A stretch of 64,000 nt of DNA from Cunninghamia lanceolata (GCA_027924645.1 BSBN01000254.1:13710501-13774500); one strand, 5' to 3'; positions 21,862 to 34,041 are shown, numbered from the stretch's first letter. A program made the numbers and translations. The notes: generated by a model from the letters alone, not told the origin.

Positions 21862-24263
21862 TACGTTTTTTTAATCAGTGGATATAGATATATATATTAA
21901 CCACTGTAAACACATAAAAATGTCTCGACCACCAAACTGACTCCTGACATCCCTAAACATGCCAATTTCCTTCCTAACCAATTAATTGAATGTTTATTTA
22001 ATTAATTACCCCTTCATTACACTATTTTCCATCATTTTATCCCCAAAATTGAATTAATTTCATTAATTCAATAGTCCAAACTTTAGCCAATTGATTTAAT
22101 AAATATGCAATATTTATTAAAACAATTTCCCCCTTTCCACTAAATCTAATTAATTAGTTAAAACCATGTTAACTAATTAATCCAGCCTTCTAATTGACCT
22201 ATCCCTACCCTAGGCAATTAAATAGCTATTATTTAATTGCCTACCCTAACCTACCTCATCTTAGTCCTAGGATTAATTAAATAAAACCTAATACTTAATT
22301 AATTCTAACCTCTCCATCACTCAACTCAAGAGTGCCACTCCAAATGAGAGGTTAGAATTAATACAATTTTTTAAATAAAAGCTGAGTCACCCCTGAGCTA
22401 CGAGGTCATCCTCACACAAGGTAAACACACACCACATCACAACAATGCATACAAACACCAAAACAATATACTGCCATGGCTTTCACATAACAAAACTCAC
22501 CCAATATAAGATTAAATGGGGTAGGAGAGTCCATCACTCAACTCAAGAGTGCCACTCCAAAAACTTCCCAAAACAAATTCTTCTCAAGGCCTCAAGCCAA
22601 CACATAAACCCATAATTTTCACAAAACTATCTCTTGGCTCTCAAGCCATTTCAAATTACTCATTTACACATATTGCCCTCAAGGCTAAAACTCCACAAAA
22701 CTAAGGACGTGACCCTGAGGAGGTTCACTCTTCCCCCACCCCACACATGTTGAGCATTCTCTCCAAATGGAGAGGCTCTCACAACTCCCATAACCAATTT
22801 TCCCACAATAAAAAAGAAAAAATACACAATAGAACTCACACATACATCATACAAGTAATGAAAAATGCATAAGGAAAGGCATGTTCCTTAAGTCCAACCT
22901 TATAAATCTCAAATGGAAGATAGTTGAAAATAGCTCCTCTAACTCCTTCTCCAAGTTTAGCCTCCAAATTTTCCTCCAACTCTCTACCCAAAAGAAACTA
23001 AAATTCAAAAAATTGAAAAAGATTCAACAACCCCCTCCCTCTCTTCAAGAGGGATTAAAATAGGCTCTTCTCAAGAGCCTTGAGGAATGGGTAGATGACA
23101 CATGTCACCTCCTCACTCATCCACACAACCACATGCAAAACTCCTGGAATGGGATGGTGATACATGTCTTCCACCCATTCCACCAAGTCTCTCTCCTATC
23201 CACTTTTTCTCTCTTACATATGTGGGAGAGAAAGGTGGAGCCAAAGGAGTGGGTACCACATCTGCCCCAATCATCTCCTCCTAAGAATGCCCACTCAACC
23301 CCAAGGTACCCTCACTAATTGTGGGAGAGGCTTGGAGTTGAGTCCTCCATAATTAATGGGTCTTGAAGACACCCCCAACCTAGGAAAGAGGAAAGGAAGA
23401 GGTTGAGTGTTTGACCCACTCATCCTCTCCCTCCCAAACTTCCATTTTCGTCACTTAACTTTTTGGTTAAGTTAAAGTGACAAAATGGGAATTTACCTAA
23501 GGTTATGCAAGCTCAAATGGTCCCTAGACCCTAGGGGTACAACCCAGGGTCAATTTTAACCCATTTTGAACACCATAGATTGAGTAAAAACACATAAAAG
23601 GGGGTCTCAAAAATATAAACTCAAAATAAAATTCAAATGAAGATTACACTTAACAACACCAATAAAAATATATATATATAAGAAGGGGTAGACCTAACCC
23701 AACTAACATCACACAATCACATTACAAAAATTCATCATGCATCACATAGTTGATCTTGGTTCCTCTTGGAACTAGATCGACTTTACATGATAAACAAACA
23801 CAGTGTGTGGGATGATCTCTGATTATCCGTGGCTTAGTTAGAAACACCTGTGCACTCAAATGAAATGTTAATCCAACATGTATATAATAGCTGAAGCAAA
23901 GTGAAACATACACTAACATCATCACATGATCATATAAACATCAAAGAATCACATCATAATTAAATTCCTAATTTTTGCATTTCAAAAATCTATCACAAGA
24001 TAAGATCACAAAATAAATCTCTAACTAAAATCACATGAATAGTATCCCAATAACATCATATTGTAAATCATACATCTAACATCATCAGTGAATCAATATC
24101 AAGGTCTAATCACATCATAATCATGCCAAATGTAATAAATCAACATAAAGTATAAAGTCTAATAGTCCTGCAAATTGAGATCAACAGTCCCATAAGTCTA
24201 ATATGTGTCTCCAACAGCAAAATAAAGTAGTCAATATAAGGGAGTGAAATGGTAGGCCTCACA
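20542..24263 (-). mobile_element. Right (5') LTR of the Tekay-like element
   Basis: Begins TGTCATGCCCAAATTTCC and ends GTAGGCCTCACA; matches the left LTR over its first ~1.35 kb and last ~1.88 kb. The middle (about 21900-22382) differs completely from the left LTR and contains a partial copy of the sequence at 22531-22561 (CATCACTCAACTCAAGAG, first seen at 22315), i.e. a small internal duplication. It also carries a long (TA)n run. Confidence 0.85.
21773..21856. repeat. (TA)n microsatellite
   Basis: About 42 uninterrupted TA units in the right LTR. The matching site in the left LTR (about 11224-11237) has only a handful, so the array expanded after the element inserted. A 73-codon Tyr-Ile ORF over it is an artefact of the repeat. 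Confidence 0.95.
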
Positions 24264-24268
24264 CCACC

Positions 24269-25988
24269 TCTATAAGATTTGCTAATGGAGGTTTTCGTCC
24301 CCAAAAGTTAAAATAAAAACAATCTTGTAGAGGTTTTCATCTCAGCAAGACAATACCAATTCCTAGAGCCAAGCTCTAGAAACCCTCACAGGGAAAATCT
24401 CAAAAGAGAGAAGAAATTATAATCCAAGCATATCTCAAATGAGGCACTTTTCCCTCTTTTATAACTCTTCAAGAGGGATGTTTTACTTTGGAGGGAAATA
24501 TTTCTTTTAATTTCACTTTTTAATATTTCCCAATGTGAGCGCTCCATGAAATGACTTAAGTGACTTTTAAATATTTTATTTTTCATCACTTAACCAATAA
24601 AACCAAAAGTCCATATTAAATAATAATATTAATTTATGGACTTTAAAATAGAGGCCAAATAAACTCAAAATTTAGTGATCTATAGCTTGCTTGAAAGGTC
24701 TCGACGAGATGCATCCAACCCCACTCTAAAAATCTTGATCTGACACTGAACCTGAACTTACCAAAAATAGTAAGTAATGGCCATAAGAAAACTTGGCCAA
24801 CACAAAGGGTGCCAATTGGATCCACAAACCATCTGATAACTCCAGGCTCAATGCAAAGTCTAGGAGAGCCAACAGCTAATTGCCAAGTCACCAAAATAGT
24901 GCCAAACTAACACTTACTAAAAATAGCAATGTTCCCCAAGGACCAACGAGAACAAACCCATAAAAACCCATAAAGATTGTCGACATGCAATCACTTACTA
25001 TAAATAGTAAGTACATATAAGTTGTCTAAAATCTCTCTGGAAAGTGTCAACCAGCTCCACTGGATCACCTGAACACCCTGGTGACATCGAAATACTCCTT
25101 TGGTTATGTTGTCACCCACCCAAAAATTCAACTCCAACTATGCTGCAATAGGACACAGAAATGGGGACATTACATTATTTGAGTATGTAGAATAATATTG
25201 CAATCAATGAACTACAAGTGTAAGATAAGCAGGGCTTTCCAAAAATGTGTGTTACTGGTAACCTCAAAAACTAAGTCTTACACATGTAAAATGTGTAGTA
25301 TGTGCAAAATAAGTGCTTAAATAATGTATCCACTTGAATTCAACAATGCTTTATAAAACGTTTCTTTGATGAAGATGCACTAAATGTAAGACTAGCTAGG
25401 GTTTACTAGAAAAACCCTAGATTTTAAATGCTTGCTTTCTAAACCAAAATTTTTTCAATGCAAGAACTCTTTTTGAAAAAAAATGATGTTTATGACATGC
25501 TACAGAATTGTAAAATCAGATTTGAAATGTTTACTATAGTAGAAAAATCTAAAACAAGATCTTAAGTACAAACCCTAGGATTTGAATTTTGACTAGGTTT
25601 TCAAAAAAGTAACTTTTTTGACAAAACCCTAGCAAATGAGAGTCTTAAATGCAAGATGAAACACCATGAAATGATTATCTATTGTAAGCACAATCATATC
25701 TAATGCAAAATTATAAATTCAAATCTTTCTATGATGATCCACAACATATGCAATGAAAACAATGCAATAAATATGTCTTTTTGCAAGCTTAAAATGATTG
25801 ATTTTTTGCTTTTTCAATGTAAACAAATGCAAGAATGTCCTAGAAAAGAAAGGATGATAAGGTATAGAAAATTAAATTCTTTTAATCAACCTATCCATGC
25901 AACAAGATCTAAAAAACCACACTAATCTATAAACCCTAGGTTGAAGATTACTAAAAATGCCAGTTTTTTCCAAACCTTAACAATGAAA
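24269..25988. other. AT-rich non-coding interval
   Basis: No gene found. It contains three related inverted-repeat motifs (about 24754-24775, 24907-24925 and 24993-25012) and several 'AAACCCTAG' words between 25400 and 25940. The right part of the interval may belong to an older, unresolved repeat. Confidence 0.5.
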
Positions 25989-27295
25989 TGTTGCAAGTAT
26001 ATGTAGTTGGTGTTGTCATTCATGTCAACAAATTTTGTGTTGTCATTGGTGTCAATATATGATAAAGTGATTACTACAAGAGTGTGATCAGTTTCTATTG
26101 AGTTGATGTTGTCTCTGATGATGAGGAAGTGCTAAAGATGTTGATGATATGTTTCTAGTGCTTGGTTTCCAAGTGCTTTTGAGAATATTTGAATAAAAGA
26201 GGAAATGATGTGTTATAAAGGTGTTCTGGCATATAGAGTGGTGTTTTAGTTTTTCTCCACATTTCTTCTATATTGAAGATCTACTCATGCAGTTTGGATA
26301 TGTTGATCAGAGGTGTTCAAAGGTGCTACATTCAAAATTTAGTGTGCTGGATTGTTGTGCAGAGGAAGGTGTGTTCACCAGTGTGTGAACTGTGTATTGA
26401 AGAGGTGTCTGGGAGAAATGTTTTTGCTTCTCATTTCTCCATAGAATTATTTTAGGTCTCACAATTCTGGAAGTGTGTTGATAAGGTTCATATCTACCTT
26501 CAGTTGAAGTTGTTTGTGGTTTGGTGCTCCGCAAGTTTATTTCTTGAGTTATAGTGTATGGTAGAGATGTTTGAGTATATTAGGTGTGTACTTTCTTTAG
26601 GTGAAAGTTGTTGTAAATGAATTTGTTAGATTTCATGATGTTTGTGGGATATTCTAGATTTGATTCAAGCATGGTGTATGGTCTGTGAGTCATCTTTGGT
26701 TTTGAGGAAGTGTGTACTTAAATGATTATGGTGTTAACATAGGTTCGGTTGACCTTGGGTGTTTACACTAATTGTAGATCTACTTAGATGGTTGTGGAAG
26801 TGTGGAATGGTGTGTATGAGTAGATTTAGGTCCAAGCTAAAGTGTGTTGTGGTCTGCCTTCATTCCTTTCCATTGCGGGAATGTTTTGGTGCCAACCTAA
26901 TTTGAATTTTCATGGTTACGATGTGTTGCCAATCTTGGAGAATGTTTTAAAGGTTGAAGATAGTATAAATAAGTGTTGAGTTATTGAGGGATGCATAGAT
27001 AGATGCGGGTGATGAGAAAGATGTGAATTGCAAAGTTGTAAAGTGTAGTATAAGCTTTCATGTGTTAGATTACTGGACGTAGTGAGCAGAAGGTATCTAC
27101 AATTCATCAGTCGGACTATAAAGGTGTTGGTGATGCTGTGGTGGAATTCTCTATTGCATCAAGTGGTCTTCTTATTGTAACATTATTCTCCATCTTCTTT
27201 TATGTTTTGGTAGTAAGCCTTTCTTTCTTTTGGGCAATGAGCCCTCTAATAGTGAGCCCTTCAGCAATGAGCCCTATTGTATTTGGTGTTGATGT
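25989..27295 (+). mobile_element. 5' LTR of the Copia element, first part
   Basis: Starts TGTTGCAAGTATATG. It carries TATA box GTATAAATA at 26963-26971, followed by the GAGCCC-type repeats (AGTGAGCCCT, AATGAGCCCT at 27237-27276) typical of this LTR family. It stops abruptly at the Sirevirus-like insertion and resumes at 45662. Joined length is about 1.55 kb. Confidence 0.85.
26963..26971 (+). promoter_or_regulatory. TATA box of the Copia 5' LTR
   Basis: GTATAAATA, in the same context as the TATA boxes at 18239 and 41159 in related solo LTRs. Confidence 0.55.
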
Positions 27296-28409
27296 TGTTG
27301 GAATTGGTCTGAACAACATAGAGGGGGGTGAATTACTTGTTACACAAATGAAAATTTTCTACTTGTAATCTTATTTTACAACTTCTAATCAAATTAATGA
27401 TATGAATATTAAAGCATGAATCAATAACATGAGTAAAAACTTAAGTAACACACTTGCACCAAGATTTTTGACATGGAAACCCAGTTAAGGGAAAAACCAT
27501 GGTGAGGGTTAACCCACAAAGATTATACTATGTGAAAAGTATTACAAAGGAGAATACACATGCATTCAGGTTCATTGCCCAGAGCTCACTACTCAAAGAA
27601 GGCTTACTACCTACAGAAGACTCATGGCCTACAGGAAGATAATTACAATGAAATTAAACTGATAATCAGCATCTATCAATGCAAGGATTTAGTTTTGGTT
27701 AAGCAAAAAATACTGACTTGATACACTTCATCTTCACTCTGCCCTTTTTATTGTTCTGCTAACATCTAAATCTTAGATATTTGCTCTTTTCACACTTATT
27801 CCATAGTTGCATCACCACCACACCCAAATCATTCAAATCCATCATCTATATATATCCACATCCAGATCTTCAACCACTTTTCAGTCAACTTCAAGAACAC
27901 TTAGAACTTTATTGAAAATTCTACCATGTCAGCTAAATCCATGTACACTTGTAACACGAACCAAAACTTACACTCACAAATCATTAATTAGTTCGGCTAC
28001 TATCATTGATCATCACAACATGTCCAACCAACAACTTCCATACATCTGGAACCAAGATAAATTACAAGGTTGGCCTGTTCTTCTGCCTGCTCTGTCAAAC
28101 TGTTAACCCGATACTCAAATGCTAATAACTATTGAATCCTTCATCAATGGAGGCCAAAACTCTATATTTAGATAATCCTAATAATGCTTATGACTCCTTC
28201 AGATCCACAACAAACTTTGATCTACTCCCAGGGAGATTTGGACCAAGATACCAGACCCTATCACACACTCTGTTCTTGACTTCCCGGACTTAGACAAATC
28301 TTCAATCTGATTTCTGGTATGGGTAAATTATGTAATGTGAATGTGTAGTATATACTTAGTTACCATCAATGACAACACTTATCATGCCTAGCAGTGTCTC
28401 TCATCAACA
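27296..28409 (-). mobile_element. 3' LTR of the minus-strand Sirevirus-like element
   Basis: Plus strand reads TGTTGGAATTGG ... CTCATCAACA. The block complementary to GGTTTTTCCC / GGGTTTCCATG is at 27470-27502. It closely matches 44549-45661 over its whole length. Confidence 0.9.
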
Positions 28410-28410
28410 A

Positions 28411-28575
28411 TCTCCCCCTTTGGCATTGATGGCAACACTTAGTGAAAAATGACTAAGTGTCAGAATAACTCCCCCTTTGCTTGTGCTCCATACTATTGTT
28501 CACACTGCTTTTCGATGCTCCCCCTTTGTTGGATTCTTCATTTTTCATTATTCTTCACTGCCCCTTTGACATCAA
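28411..28575 (-). repeat. Repeated polypurine tracts (minus strand)
   Basis: CTCCCCCTTT-type runs on the plus strand at about 28412-28422, 28471-28480 and 28520-28529, and a weaker CTGCCCCTTTG near 28558. On the minus strand these are AAAGGGGGAG tracts, as at 7209-7338 in the plus-strand relative. The one adjacent to the LTR is the functional PPT position. Confidence 0.8.
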
Positions 28576-28661
28576 TGGCAAAGCGTGGGATTTGCAATCA
28601 CTAATCATGTAAAAATTATGCATATAAGGCTGCATATGTACAAATAGTCCATATGTTATAT

Positions 28662-31600
28662 TTACATATATTTAAGGATATCTACAAAAGTACTCTTTAA
28701 CTGTACAAATTCAGTGGCCCAACCTCTCTTCATAGCATCCAAAATTGAAATGTGTCCACTCAGTAGAAATGCATATGCTTCTACTTTCCTTAGATCTGAG
28801 GGATCACTTTCCCGAGCAGTACTTTGGGCCTCTGAGAAAGTATTAAACATTGTTTCCAACTTAGGGGTAATCAGTCCTTGGAGCTCACCCATTCTTTCCA
28901 TAATGTTCTTGTTTTCTTTGATAATCTTCTTTATTTCATTTGTCAAGCTAATTGCTTGACATTCTTGGCTCACCGGTGATATTGTTAAAGGATCAAAACT
29001 TTGAGATTGGACTAGTAGCTTTTTCTCCTGTTGCTTTATCTTTTTCTCAATATCCTCTACTATTTTGGGCCATGATAAACAAAAATTATATACATCACCA
29101 CCATCCTTAAGAGCATTCTCAATACTCTTTATACCAATATCGAGTGTTTTTCTATCATTATCTATAAGGCCTTTTAGTTCACTAACCCTCTTATCCAAAA
29201 ATTCTTTCGACACCTTTACTTCAGCTGACTTTTCAAAAGACTCAAAATTTGTATTTACAGAATGCACAAGATTTTTCAAATTACCAAAAGGAGAATCAGA
29301 TGTATTTTTTATGATATGTGGGCATGATCTTCTCTAATAATCTAGATGCAAGCCTATCAACTCACTATTTTCTATGTGAGACTTTAGCATTTTCTTCCTT
29401 GCCTTGGCCTATGTAAATGATGATATCTTCAACATTTGGTCCAGAGAGTGTCAAAATTGATTGGTCCTTGTACCAATTATGGCTCATCTAACTCTAGCAT
29501 CTCCTTACTGAGAAAACTCTACACTACATTTGTAGTGTCTCTTGCCACACTTGCTATTTTAGTTTCCTTCCCTTGTGCTTTGTCAGTAGCAGCAACTGGA
29601 TTGTCCTACTTCAGTGCATTAGCACCATCTCCTTCTGCTAGTTCTTCTTTTCCCTTTGCATTTTCCTCTTTCTTCTCTTTCTCTTTTTCTTCTTATTTTT
29701 CTTGGTCCTTTCTAGAGTCATCAGTAGCAGGAGGATCCAGAGGATCATGGCCAACATTTGCTTCTTCTATCAATACTTCCTTTTCTGGAACAGAGGGGTC
29801 ATCAAATTCAGTTTGTTGTTCATTGATGTTTACTATTTCAATATCTGAAATTGATGAATCAATCCCATCATCTGTCTCCTCATAGGTTTGGTTCGGATGA
29901 TCTAGAGTATCACCTTGATTATCATTTACCTTTTCAATCTCTTGTTCTGGATCTTCTTCTTCTGGAGCTAAAGGATTGTCTTCCTCAACTTGTTCCTCTA
30001 AAACAATATAGTATTTATTTTTATCTAGGGCCTTCCTCAAAATTTCATATGTTTCCTTTACAAATTCCTCAGTTTCACCAAGCATTAGCTTGTTCATCCG
30101 GACCTTACTTCTGAATTTCTCCTTAACTTCCTTGAGGATTTTATCTGCCTCCCTTTTGGTCATTACTGGACATAGAGTGGAAAGGATATGTTCTTTGAGT
30201 TTTAGATCTTTAGCCTTGGCTGATTCCTTCCTTGTTTCTAGAGTTTTCCTTAAACTTTTAGGAAGTTCTTGTAAAATTTCCAATAGAGCCCTATTGAATT
30301 TATTCAAGTATATGATGGTGGCATCTTCCAAAATTTTCTTATTTGCTTGATCAAAATTATCATAATAAGCTTTGATAGGCCTTAGATTTCCATGAATAGT
30401 AATTGCTTTTACGATTTCATCAATTGTCATAGCAACCTTACCAGTTCCTTACTTTTTAATCACCTTTTTTCTTCTAGAAGGCTAGTCCTTAGAAGCCTTT
30501 GAAGTCTTAGCTTTCTTGGATCTTATCTCTCTAACTTCTTCATCTGTCTCTATTTCTTCATCATCTTTTGTGCTAACATATGTTCTTGCAGCCTTTGTTT
30601 TATTTCTCTTACTTGTTTCACTGGATGATCTATCTTTTGGTTTTGTAGGTTTAGGGGGAACAAAAGCAGTAGCAAATCTTCTGGTAGTCCTTGAAGTGGA
30701 GTATGGTTCCACTAGAGCATCTTCTTATTTCTTGTTTTGCCTTTCCTTTTCAGCCTTTTCAATTCTCTCTCTATTTTGCTTTACTGCTTCCTTGGTTAGT
30801 CCAATGCTCTCAACATACCTTTCAACTTGCCTCTACACTTTCCTTTTGGTCTCTGGCATTCTGAGCTCCACATGAAATTTTAGACTTAGCTCTTTATATG
30901 TTCCAAACCTTTTCACAAATGTGTCTTTTGATTTTCTCAGGAGATGTTGAGCATAAATTTCCAAAACTTTATCATAAACCTCATAGCCCATTGGCATAAT
31001 CCATATGGTTCTGGGTTCCATAGCCTCCATTAGACACTAATCAGTGTCAACCATTAAGCATATTTCATTCTCATATTTCTCCACAACTGATTTATGGATT
31101 CTCTCTTGCATGCATCATACTCTAAAAGTTTTTGAAGTAACCCCAAATGGTTGTCTTCTAAGCTTGGGAATCACCAAGGCTGAGTAGATGATCTCTTATT
31201 TGCATACAACTGGCCTGTCATTTGTCCAGTGCACACCTTGAATTCCAGGCACTTCATTCATAAAATAGAAGAACAACTATATAATCAAGGAACCATACTT
31301 GAAGGTATTTTTCTTATCTTTCTTTATTTTGCTTAGATTTTCAATCAACTGATTTTGTAGCAAATCACATAGGTCATAATCAACATTCTCCTTTAACATT
31401 TGATAGGCTGCATATATTGTAGTTCCTAAGATAGAATTTTCCCTGCTAGAGTGGTAAATTTTGTACCCAATCACCATGGAGGCAAATTTAACATTCTGTT
31501 CTCTAATATCATTGATGGTCATTACCCTTTTGTCAAACTTGGCACCAGTAGCATCAATCACTATCTAGTTTTTCACAACTTTCAGCAGGCGTAATCCACC

Positions 31601-32016
31601 AATTGAATTTAACTTGGTTACTATCTTGATAACATCCTTTGTAATCTTGAATGGTTTTAATAGCCATGTATGAACTCATCATGTATTTGTCTCAAGATAT
31701 ATCAAACCCATTCATTCTCATCAAATGTCAAAAAGTTAATGACTTGCAGAAAATGTTTTCTTTCTAGGGCTTTGTATTCTAGTTTCAATTTATAGCTATC
31801 ATCTCTTAGGTAGTTGTTCAACAAATCCAAGAGTTTCATATTTCCAAATTCATCAATGCTATAGTGGATGTATGCCCTAATAGCCTCAACATGCAGTACG
31901 CCATATGGAACTCTAGAAAATGCACCTAATGGTTGAACTTCAACTGACTTGTATGGATGCTTCTTAAATATTGGTCAGGGCCTTTCAATTACATCAACAA
32001 CTAGAGGTGTAGCCAT
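28662..32016 (-). pseudogene. Sirevirus-type extra 3' ORF, second copy
   Basis: The fuller copy of the uncharacterised 3' ORF. The start at 32016 gives MATPLVVDVIERP; a globular N-terminal region follows (VPYGVLHVEAIRAYIHYS, then MTINDIREQNVKFASMVIGY at 31530-31470, YGSLII, MPMGYEVYDKVLEIYAQHLL and FGTYKELSLKFHVELR near 30990-30860). Next comes a Lys/Ser/Thr-rich linker with KRNKTKAARTYVSTKDDEE (30712-30482), a helical block (MTIDEIVKAITIHGNLRPIK, 30430 onward), an acidic tail (to 29693), and a C-terminal coiled-coil piece of 205 codons (29279-28662). Open pieces 30430-29693 (245 codons) and 29279-28662 are long for dead DNA. No transmembrane segment is evident, which argues against a classic envelope protein. 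Confidence 0.7.
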
Positions 32017-32449
32017 CTCAACAGATTCAGATTTCAAGCTTTACAAAGAAGTACCTTTTTCTTTTGCAGGGTTAGGGTTGATCAATTACTGATTGAATTC
32101 ACTCTTCATTCTTCAATCTCTGGATTTACAGCTCATAAACTCTTCTACTTGTTTCCTTTGAATGCAAAGTGGTTCAAATGCATGATTAAGTGACCTTTTA
32201 TCCTTCGCAAAACCTCATTTTGCATTGTAATAAATGCACTACCCTAACTTCATCCAGTTACACTGTTTCTTGAACTATTCTTCATGAATCCTCTGCAAAT
32301 TTCCATATCAACATTTTTCCTTCCAAAAATCCTTTGAAAAGTTCTAAAACACTTCAAAATATCTTCTCTCATTGTGCCATATCCTGGCACCCACTTTCTG
32401 ACTAGGGGAATTTGATGTTCAATGTAGCTCCCCTTGAGCTAGAGCTCCT

Positions 32450-32937
32450 AATTTAATTCTTGGAGGAATTGTTAGCATCAGATTGTAGTGTGGACCCATC
32501 ACCATTTTTTATTGTATCTTTCTTCACCCAAATCTTGTTCATTTCACTCTGTATCTCATTCACATCAATTTTTCTTTTGCCTTTGTCTTGTCTTTACTCA
32601 TCCAATTTTCTATTTACTGCACCACTTCTTCCATTATTCCCACTTCTGTAGAATCTTGCACTATGACTAGATTTATTGCAATTAAAGCACACAACATTTC
32701 CTTGCTTATATACTTAATTTCTTCTTGATCTACACTAATTAGCCATGTGTCCAAATCCATTGCAAGCAAAATAGTAGCCATTGAAAGAATTACCATCAAA
32801 GTTATTCATTATCATACTTCTACATTCATTGGATCTATGACCATACTTCTTGCACTTGAAGCATTGACCAGAGAAGGATGGATCATTTTGATTTACTCTG
32901 CTTCTACACTAAGTAGATTTATGGCCAAATTTATTGT
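32450..32937 (-). pseudogene. Gag zinc-knuckle array, main part
   Basis: Continues the frame broken by the inserted Tat-like element. Four CCHC-type knuckles in a row can be read on the minus strand, the first shared with 43761: FGHKST then stop then C; CFKCKKYGHRSNEC; YFACNGFGHMAN then stop then C (first Cys is Tyr); CFNCNKSSHSARFY (last Cys lost). Knuckles bind RNA during packaging. Four tandem knuckles are more than the one or two usual in Copia Gag. A basic, Ser/Asn-rich tail follows to about 32450, after which the frame decays. Confidence 0.7.
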
Positions 32938-33238
32938 TGTATACACCTAAAATTGGCTTGGGTCGAATTAAGTAAATATTTTGATATTTATCTTAATTCT
33001 TATTTTCTTCTATCAATTAAATAAATATTTAAAATTTATTTGATTGGTTCATTATCCTACAATTAAATAAAATCATTCTATTTAATTAAAATCCCTAAAT
33101 TCTTCTAATGTCTCAAATCCTAAATCCACCTCACAAAATCTGCCTCATCTTTCCACCTCATCTCTTCCACCTCACCATGTTGCACATATAATTAAATATT
33201 CTTAATATTTAATTAGCTAATATCCTCTATTATCCAAA

Positions 33239-33540
33239 ATTGAATTCATAATTCAATTGTTTCCCACTATTCTCCACTCATTGAATTCTTAATTCAATTG
33301 TTTCCCACTATTCTCCACTCATTGAATTCTTAATTCAATTGTTCCACTATCCTCCACTAATTGAATTCTTAATTCAATTATCCCCCACTATCCTCCACTA
33401 ATTGAATTCTTAATTCAATTGTTCCCCATTATTCTCCATTATTGAATTCTTAATTCAATTGTCATAACTCACTATCCTCCACCATTTATTCTTAATTCAA
33501 TTGTCATAACTCACTATCCTCCACTTTGAATTTTTAATTC
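33239..33540. repeat. Tandem 40-44-bp repeats with inverted-repeat core
   Basis: Each unit begins TTGAATTCTTAATTCAATTG, whose halves (TTGAATT / AATTCAA) are inverted, followed by a CCCACTATTCTCCACTC-like spacer. About seven units plus a degenerate eighth. The 3' LTR (about 43016-43270) has about six plus a degenerate one. Located upstream of the TATA box, the position of enhancer repeats in other LTRs. Confidence 0.85.
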
Positions 33541-33627
33541 ATCCATTATGAATTAAAGATTTGCAAAAAATGAGAGCCATTGATCTCATCTTTTGATCCT
33601 CACCCTCCATTCTATTTTCAGAAAATC

Positions 33628-33637
33628 TATAAATAGA
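33628..33637 (+). promoter_or_regulatory. TATA box in the Tat-like 5' LTR
   Basis: CTATAAATAG, a near-perfect plant TATA box, conserved at 43363-43372 in the 3' LTR. Confidence 0.7.
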
Positions 33638-34024
33638 ACCCTTTTCTAAGCAATTGGAGGGACTTCTTCTGGCATCCTTACTATACCCAAATTCCTCTAG
33701 GGAATCATTCTTCTTCTCAAATCTCCTCATTCTAGCCATTCTCATATCATCCTCCATCGTTAGTGTGTTGAAGCTCATCTTCAATCACACAAAGTATCAT
33801 AGCCATTTCTACTTGTCATCTTGAGGAATCGAAGCAAGGAAGCAAGCTCCCTGAGGGCCCATCTTCATCATTCAAGATTAAGAAAGAATAGGCGAGCAAT
33901 GGAAGCTGCAGGGTAAAAGGTTTTGTAAGTTTATACTTCATTTGTTTATTCTTGTTATTAGCTTATTTCATTGATGTTTGGGTTTTATTTATCATAATTG
34001 ATCAATCTCATTTTCTCATTCACA

Positions 34025-34041
34025 TTTTGGCGCCCACCGTG
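34025..34041 (+). other. Primer-binding site of the Tat-like element
   Basis: TTTTGGCGCCCACCGTG directly follows the 5' LTR. This word is the usual PBS of plant Tat-type Gypsy elements and differs from the TGGTATCAGAGC PBS used by the other elements here. Confidence 0.85.

Larger units (their letters stand above)
9792..24263 (-). mobile_element. Full-length Tekay-like chromovirus (Ty3/Gypsy)
   Basis: A 14.5-kb element bounded by LTRs of 4536 bp (left, 3' LTR) and 3722 bp (right, 5' LTR) and flanked by perfect 5-bp duplications CCACC at 9787-9791 and 24264-24268. PBS at 20527-20539 and polypurine tract at 14328-14341 fix the minus orientation. Order on the minus strand is gag (20445 down), protease, RT, RNase H, integrase, and a C-terminal chromodomain-like tail ending at 14356. 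The order protease-RT-RNaseH-integrase is Gypsy. Long LTRs, Met-tRNA PBS and the tail that reads TWKDVARLRALYPHLF fit the Tekay/Del lineage. All domains carry stops; it is dead. A solo Copia LTR (17505-18717) sits in the protease. Confidence 0.88.
32938..34024 (+). mobile_element. 5' LTR of the Tat-like element
   Basis: Contains an array of about seven 40-44-bp units (33239-33540) and a TATA box CTATAAATAG at 33628-33637. One unit is extra relative to the 3' LTR and accounts for most of the 54-bp length difference. The two LTRs are otherwise very similar. Confidence 0.9.

Noticed and set aside
21679..21900. 73-codon Tyr-Ile ORF
   Set aside because: Translation of the (TA)n microsatellite.
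24269..25175. Possible LTR ending GGGACATTACA
   Set aside because: The end resembles the complement of a TGTAATGTCCC LTR start, but no opposite border, PBS or PPT was found.
27296..28409. Env-like gene as a true envelope in the minus-strand element
   Set aside because: No signal peptide or transmembrane segment could be seen in the 3' ORF, so I kept it as function unknown.
29436..30875. Plus-strand ORFs of 80-150 codons
   Set aside because: Shadows of the minus-strand 3' ORF; Ser/Phe-rich antisense translations.
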